A stretch of DNA of 64,000 bases, taken from a virus. Position 1 is the first letter of the stretch, and every line of letters starts with the position of its first letter. The translations under genes and the position numbers were made by a program. Where the stretch lies: the IMG/VR virus record IMGVR_UViG_3300046542_000227, positions 1-64,000 of that record, one strand, 5' to 3'. The notes beneath the pieces are model-generated. The model was not told the DNA's origin, ran no database searches, and saw only the letters and a list, made by a program, of their open reading frames with translations. Shown here in pieces: positions 60,965-64,000 of the stretch.

Positions 60965-63900
60965 ATGGCCGGCAAAAAGAAACTAGGTGGTAATGGCCAA
61001 GGCCCGATGTTGTTGGGCGGGCTCGACCTTGACGACGTCGATAGCCTGTTGGATGACGGTGGCGGTAGCCAAGCGTCCGCTAAGCGTAGTCCGAAAGAAT
61101 CTATTCGTAAGTTCGCCGGAGCCACGACCAGATCGGTACGCGACAAAGTTAATGCCAAATCCGTACTCTCTTCCTTTATACGCACTGCTCTACCGGATGG
61201 CTACACTCGACTGCTCGGTCTGTACGACGAAACAGCAGCGGGTATCCAGTCGGTGGTGGATGGCGTAGAGGAAACTGAATTTGCTGCGCTGGAGAAACTG
61301 GCAGCTAAATTCGAAGACCAACTGCCGAAGCTGAAAGGCAAACTCCCTGATGCGGTCTATGAACGGATCAAGGGTAAGCTTGAAGACAAGAAGGAAGATT
61401 ATTCCCTCCGTCGTCAGATCGGTGACGCACAAGCCGCCCGTAAGAAAGGCGACTATGACGAGAAAGGTGAGAGCCTTGCCGTCGATCAGATGTTTGACCA
61501 GCTCCAGATGGCCGAAGCCCAACTGGATATGGATAAAGCTTCCAGTGATGTCGAACACAATAAATTAGATTACGATGTTAAGCGTGACGGCATTCGTGCC
61601 CGTCTGGACAAAACTCGTTTCGATGTGCTCAACCGTCACCTCGGCATGATCGCCGATTCGACTCAACGCAACGTCGCCTATAACGACAGCGTCACGTATC
61701 AGTACCAGAAGAAATCTCTGGAACTGCAAATGCGTTCTTACCTCGCTACCCGTAGCTTGGTGAAGCTGACCAACGAATCATTGACCCTGCACAAACAAGC
61801 CTACACTGCTCTGGTGCATAACACCGGCTTGCCTGAGTTCCTCAAAGCTTCTGAGGCTGAGCGGACCAAGTTCTACATCAAAGAGCAGATGCGCAATCCG
61901 TTCTTGAACAAGATTGCCCAGACAGCGAGTGAAGCTTCGGCTAACTTCCTGCCTGCCCTGTTCAACAACATCGGCTCGAAAGCGGCCGGTGGCGTACGGG
62001 CTGCGGGTAACGCTGGACAAGGTGGCTTGGGGATGCTCCTCAAGACACTCATGCAGAACCCTGAAGACGCCGCTGGTGGTTTGGCCGGTGATCAGATCGC
62101 CAGCTTCCTGCATTCTTCTGTTATTCCCTCGATCGCACGTCGTGCACGTCCGGGCATGAAGAAGGTCTCTGACAAACTGACTGGCGGTGGCGATAGCCGC
62201 ATTGCCTACCTGCTCGACAACATGGCGTCGATGTCGCAAGACTTCGCTAACGATGCCAAGAACTCGACCGGTATGAAAGGTCAGTTGCAGAAAATGGTGA
62301 AGATGTTTGCCCCACAATTCCGGGTCAATGACCTGGCCAAAACGGGTACTTATCAAACCATTAACCAACCTGCGCAGTTTAACCAAATGACGCAGCGTTC
62401 TATCGTCGAAGTGATCCCGGGTTATCTGGCCCGAATCCTTCAAGAAACCCGCATGATTCGTACGGGTGATGACTCGATTGGGCGTGAGGTCTTTGACATC
62501 ACTCGGGGCAACTTTGTCCAAGAGAAGAAGTCGCAAGACAATCTGGCCAAACGTGTCGTGGGCGGTAACGCACGTCGTTCGGTGAAGTACTCGCTGAACT
62601 CTGCGGTCGACGGTTTTACTGAAGACGGTAGCGTGCTGTCGCCTGAAGCTCGCCATGCGCTGGAAGAACGTTTGCTGCGTGATGCGATGGAAGGTAAGCA
62701 CTTCGATCCAGTGACCTACGTCAAGCCTGAAGGTTATGCCCCGGGTACCAGTGCTGCGGTACTGGCTGAACTGACTGAGTTCTTTAAGAAGCAGTTCAAG
62801 TTCAGTGAAGACGGTCAGCTGGCGAAGTCGACTGCGAACTTTACCAAGCGTCAGGAGTTCTCCACCAAGTTCAACGACCTGCGTGACACAGTACGTAACC
62901 CAATGGCTGAGATCGAACGGATCATGGCTTCGGGTAACACGACCCAACTGCGTGACTTGGGTATTGTGCACATTGTTGAAGGTGAAGACCGTATCAACTT
63001 TGCTGTGCTGCGTGAACTCTACCGTGACCTCGGTGATCCGAGTGCTAGTGGTGAGCCACCACCGATGCCATCGCCTACTGGTCCGTTGCTCAGCAAGCTG
63101 CGTAAGCGGTTGCGTGAAGGCAACGAAGAGATCAAGAAACGTAGCGGGCGGGTGCGTGCTCGCGTTCGTGGTTTGGGTGATCGTGCTAAGGGCGCACTGA
63201 GTGACATGGAAGGTCCAGATGTTACGGCCGTCACTGAAGCTTTCAATGCCTCTAAAGCGCAAGCGCTAGTCCATGCTGACGATGTAGCCAAGCGCGCTAC
63301 CGATCTGATGATCGCAGGTAAAGAAGGTGTCGTTATTAAGGCATCGGAAATTCTGAGCGGTGAACTGATCGATGTTACTACCCAGAAAGTCATCGGTCGG
63401 GTTGAGGACATTAAAGGTGAAGTCATTGACATCACTGGACGTGTGCGTCTGACTCGGGCTGACGTGGCTCAAGGGTTGGTCAACGGTGAAGGGCGCGTGC
63501 TGGATCTGCTCAAACATCTGCCGAAGGGTATTCCCCCAAGTGTGATGTCGATGTTGCATGGTCAGCGCCAGCAGATCGGGAACCTGATCACTGCTGAGAA
63601 CGGGGCGATGTCTCGGGTTAAGGACCTTTACCTCGAAGGTGCTAACGATCCGGTCATTAAAGCTTCGGGTCTGCGTGCTGGTGAATACATCGACGTGGCC
63701 ACCAAGAAGGTTTTGGAGACCATCGATGACATCAGTGGCGCGGTAGTCCGTAAGGACCGTCCCGATGAAGTCCTGTTCACCACTGAAGAAGCTGCCGAGA
63801 AGTTGGTTGACAATTCCGGTAAGCGCTTTAAGTCGAGCAAGATTCTCAAGTATCTGGCATGGGCTACAGGCAAGAGCTTCAGCATCACCGCAGGTATGGC

Positions 63901-64000
63901 TTCGATCGGTTTGGCGGTTGCTCGCAAGATCGGGATGTTCGTTGCCAAGAAACTGACTGGTCTGGATGCTTACCTGCCTCCGGGTCGTGAGCCAATCCTC
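60965..64000 (+). CDS. Giant tail protein, N-terminal part (3' truncated by window)
   Basis: The frame is open for 1012 codons to the right edge. The first 40 residues are Gly/Asp-rich. A highly charged helical region follows (LAAKFEDQLPKLKGKLPDA), with coiled coils to about residue 290. A membrane-like Gly/Ala stretch lies near 335-385. From about 760 on come repeats of about 110 residues marked by (V/I)IKASxxxxGExIDVxTxKV and xDDISGAV/xEDIKGEV. The last visible segment is amphipathic (AWATGKSFSITAGMASIGLA). It follows the polymerase genes, as the giant phiKZ tail protein gp181 does. I infer a tail tube or tape-measure-like role. GGAG lies before the ATG. Confidence 0.75.
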   Translation, partial: MAGKKKLGGNGQGPMLLGGLDLDDVDSLLDDGGGSQASAKRSPKESIRKFAGATTRSVRDKVNAKSVLSSFIRTALPDGYTRLLGLYDETAAGIQSVVDGVEETEFAALEKLAAKFEDQLPKLKGKLPDAVYERIKGKLEDKKEDYSLRRQIGDAQAARKKGDYDEKGESLAVDQMFDQLQMAEAQLDMDKASSDVEHNKLDYDVKRDGIRARLDKTRFDVLNRHLGMIADSTQRNVAYNDSVTYQYQKKSLELQMRSYLATRSLVKLTNESLTLHKQAYTALVHNTGLPEFLKASEAERTKFYIKEQMRNPFLNKIAQTASEASANFLPALFNNIGSKAAGGVRAAGNAGQGGLGMLLKTLMQNPEDAAGGLAGDQIASFLHSSVIPSIARRARPGMKKVSDKLTGGGDSRIAYLLDNMASMSQDFANDAKNSTGMKGQLQKMVKMFAPQFRVNDLAKTGTYQTINQPAQFNQMTQRSIVEVIPGYLARILQETRMIRTGDDSIGREVFDITRGNFVQEKKSQDNLAKRVVGGNARRSVKYSLNSAVDGFTEDGSVLSPEARHALEERLLRDAMEGKHFDPVTYVKPEGYAPGTSAAVLAELTEFFKKQFKFSEDGQLAKSTANFTKRQEFSTKFNDLRDTVRNPMAEIERIMASGNTTQLRDLGIVHIVEGEDRINFAVLRELYRDLGDPSASGEPPPMPSPTGPLLSKLRKRLREGNEEIKKRSGRVRARVRGLGDRAKGALSDMEGPDVTAVTEAFNASKAQALVHADDVAKRATDLMIAGKEGVVIKASEILSGELIDVTTQKVIGRVEDIKGEVIDITGRVRLTRADVAQGLVNGEGRVLDLLKHLPKGIPPSVMSMLHGQRQQIGNLITAENGAMSRVKDLYLEGANDPVIKASGLRAGEYIDVATKKVLETIDDISGAVVRKDRPDEVLFTTEEAAEKLVDNSGKRFKSSKILKYLAWATGKSFSITAGMASIGLAVARKIGMFVAKKLTGLDAYLPPGREPIL

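Noticed and set aside
61778-63262. 494-codon minus-strand frame near the right edge
   Set aside because: Antisense to the giant tail protein gene, no ribosome site or domain, and Arg/His/Thr-rich.

Overview
The window looks like a piece of a jumbo tailed-phage (myovirus) genome of the phiKZ-like group, most likely infecting Pseudomonas or a related Gram-negative host. It is cut at both ends. The main evidence is a pair of genes for phage-encoded multisubunit RNA polymerase fragments: a 1449-residue beta-like protein (54904-59253) and a beta'-like fragment with the DFDGD metal-binding motif (59243-60904). They sit next to a prohead protease (51410-52186) and virion-type genes. This order (protease, two virion genes, beta, beta', giant tail protein) is what I remember for phiKZ genes 175-181, so the enzyme is probably the virion RNA polymerase. 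The host assignment is inference. No tRNA, CRISPR array, insertion sequence, integrase, nuclear-shell or tubulin gene was recognised, and no gene-free stretch exceeds about 160 bases.

Left part (675-22764, almost all minus strand): a receptor-binding and lysis region. It holds four tandem paralogues of a tail-tip family, a tail-fibre assembly-like protein, a 1050-residue collagen-like fibre, an Ig-like adhesin, a modular endolysin (peptidoglycan-binding plus muramidase), a membrane protein, an overlapping inner/outer spanin pair, a RuvC-like resolvase, a virion-like protein, two 2-oxoglutarate oxygenase relatives, and an operon of fibre proteins sharing an N-terminal anchor domain and NPH repeats.

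Middle part (22877-36849): replication, recombination and spike genes. A 231-residue protein (25376-26071) looks like the detached C-terminus of RNA polymerase beta. Nearby are a DUF488-like protein, a UvsX/RecA-like recombinase, a Rad50/SbcC-like ATPase, a central spike plus PAAR tip, an RNase HI with a long extension, and a second lipoprotein/membrane-protein pair.

Right part (37018-64000): plus-strand virion genes, including an 834-residue protein with a 300-residue acidic leader and its 397-residue paralogue. Then comes a small island of short, probably early, membrane-associated genes (45825-47495), further unknown genes, and the minus-strand protease-RNA polymerase block. The window ends in a large plus-strand tail protein.

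Regulatory signals are unusually consistent. Three early-type promoters share a -35/-10 layout followed by a conserved hairpin at the predicted mRNA 5' end. Candidate late promoters carry CTATG about 30-90 bases before virion genes. About a dozen GC-rich hairpin terminators are flanked on one or both sides by inverted CATAA/TTATG arms.
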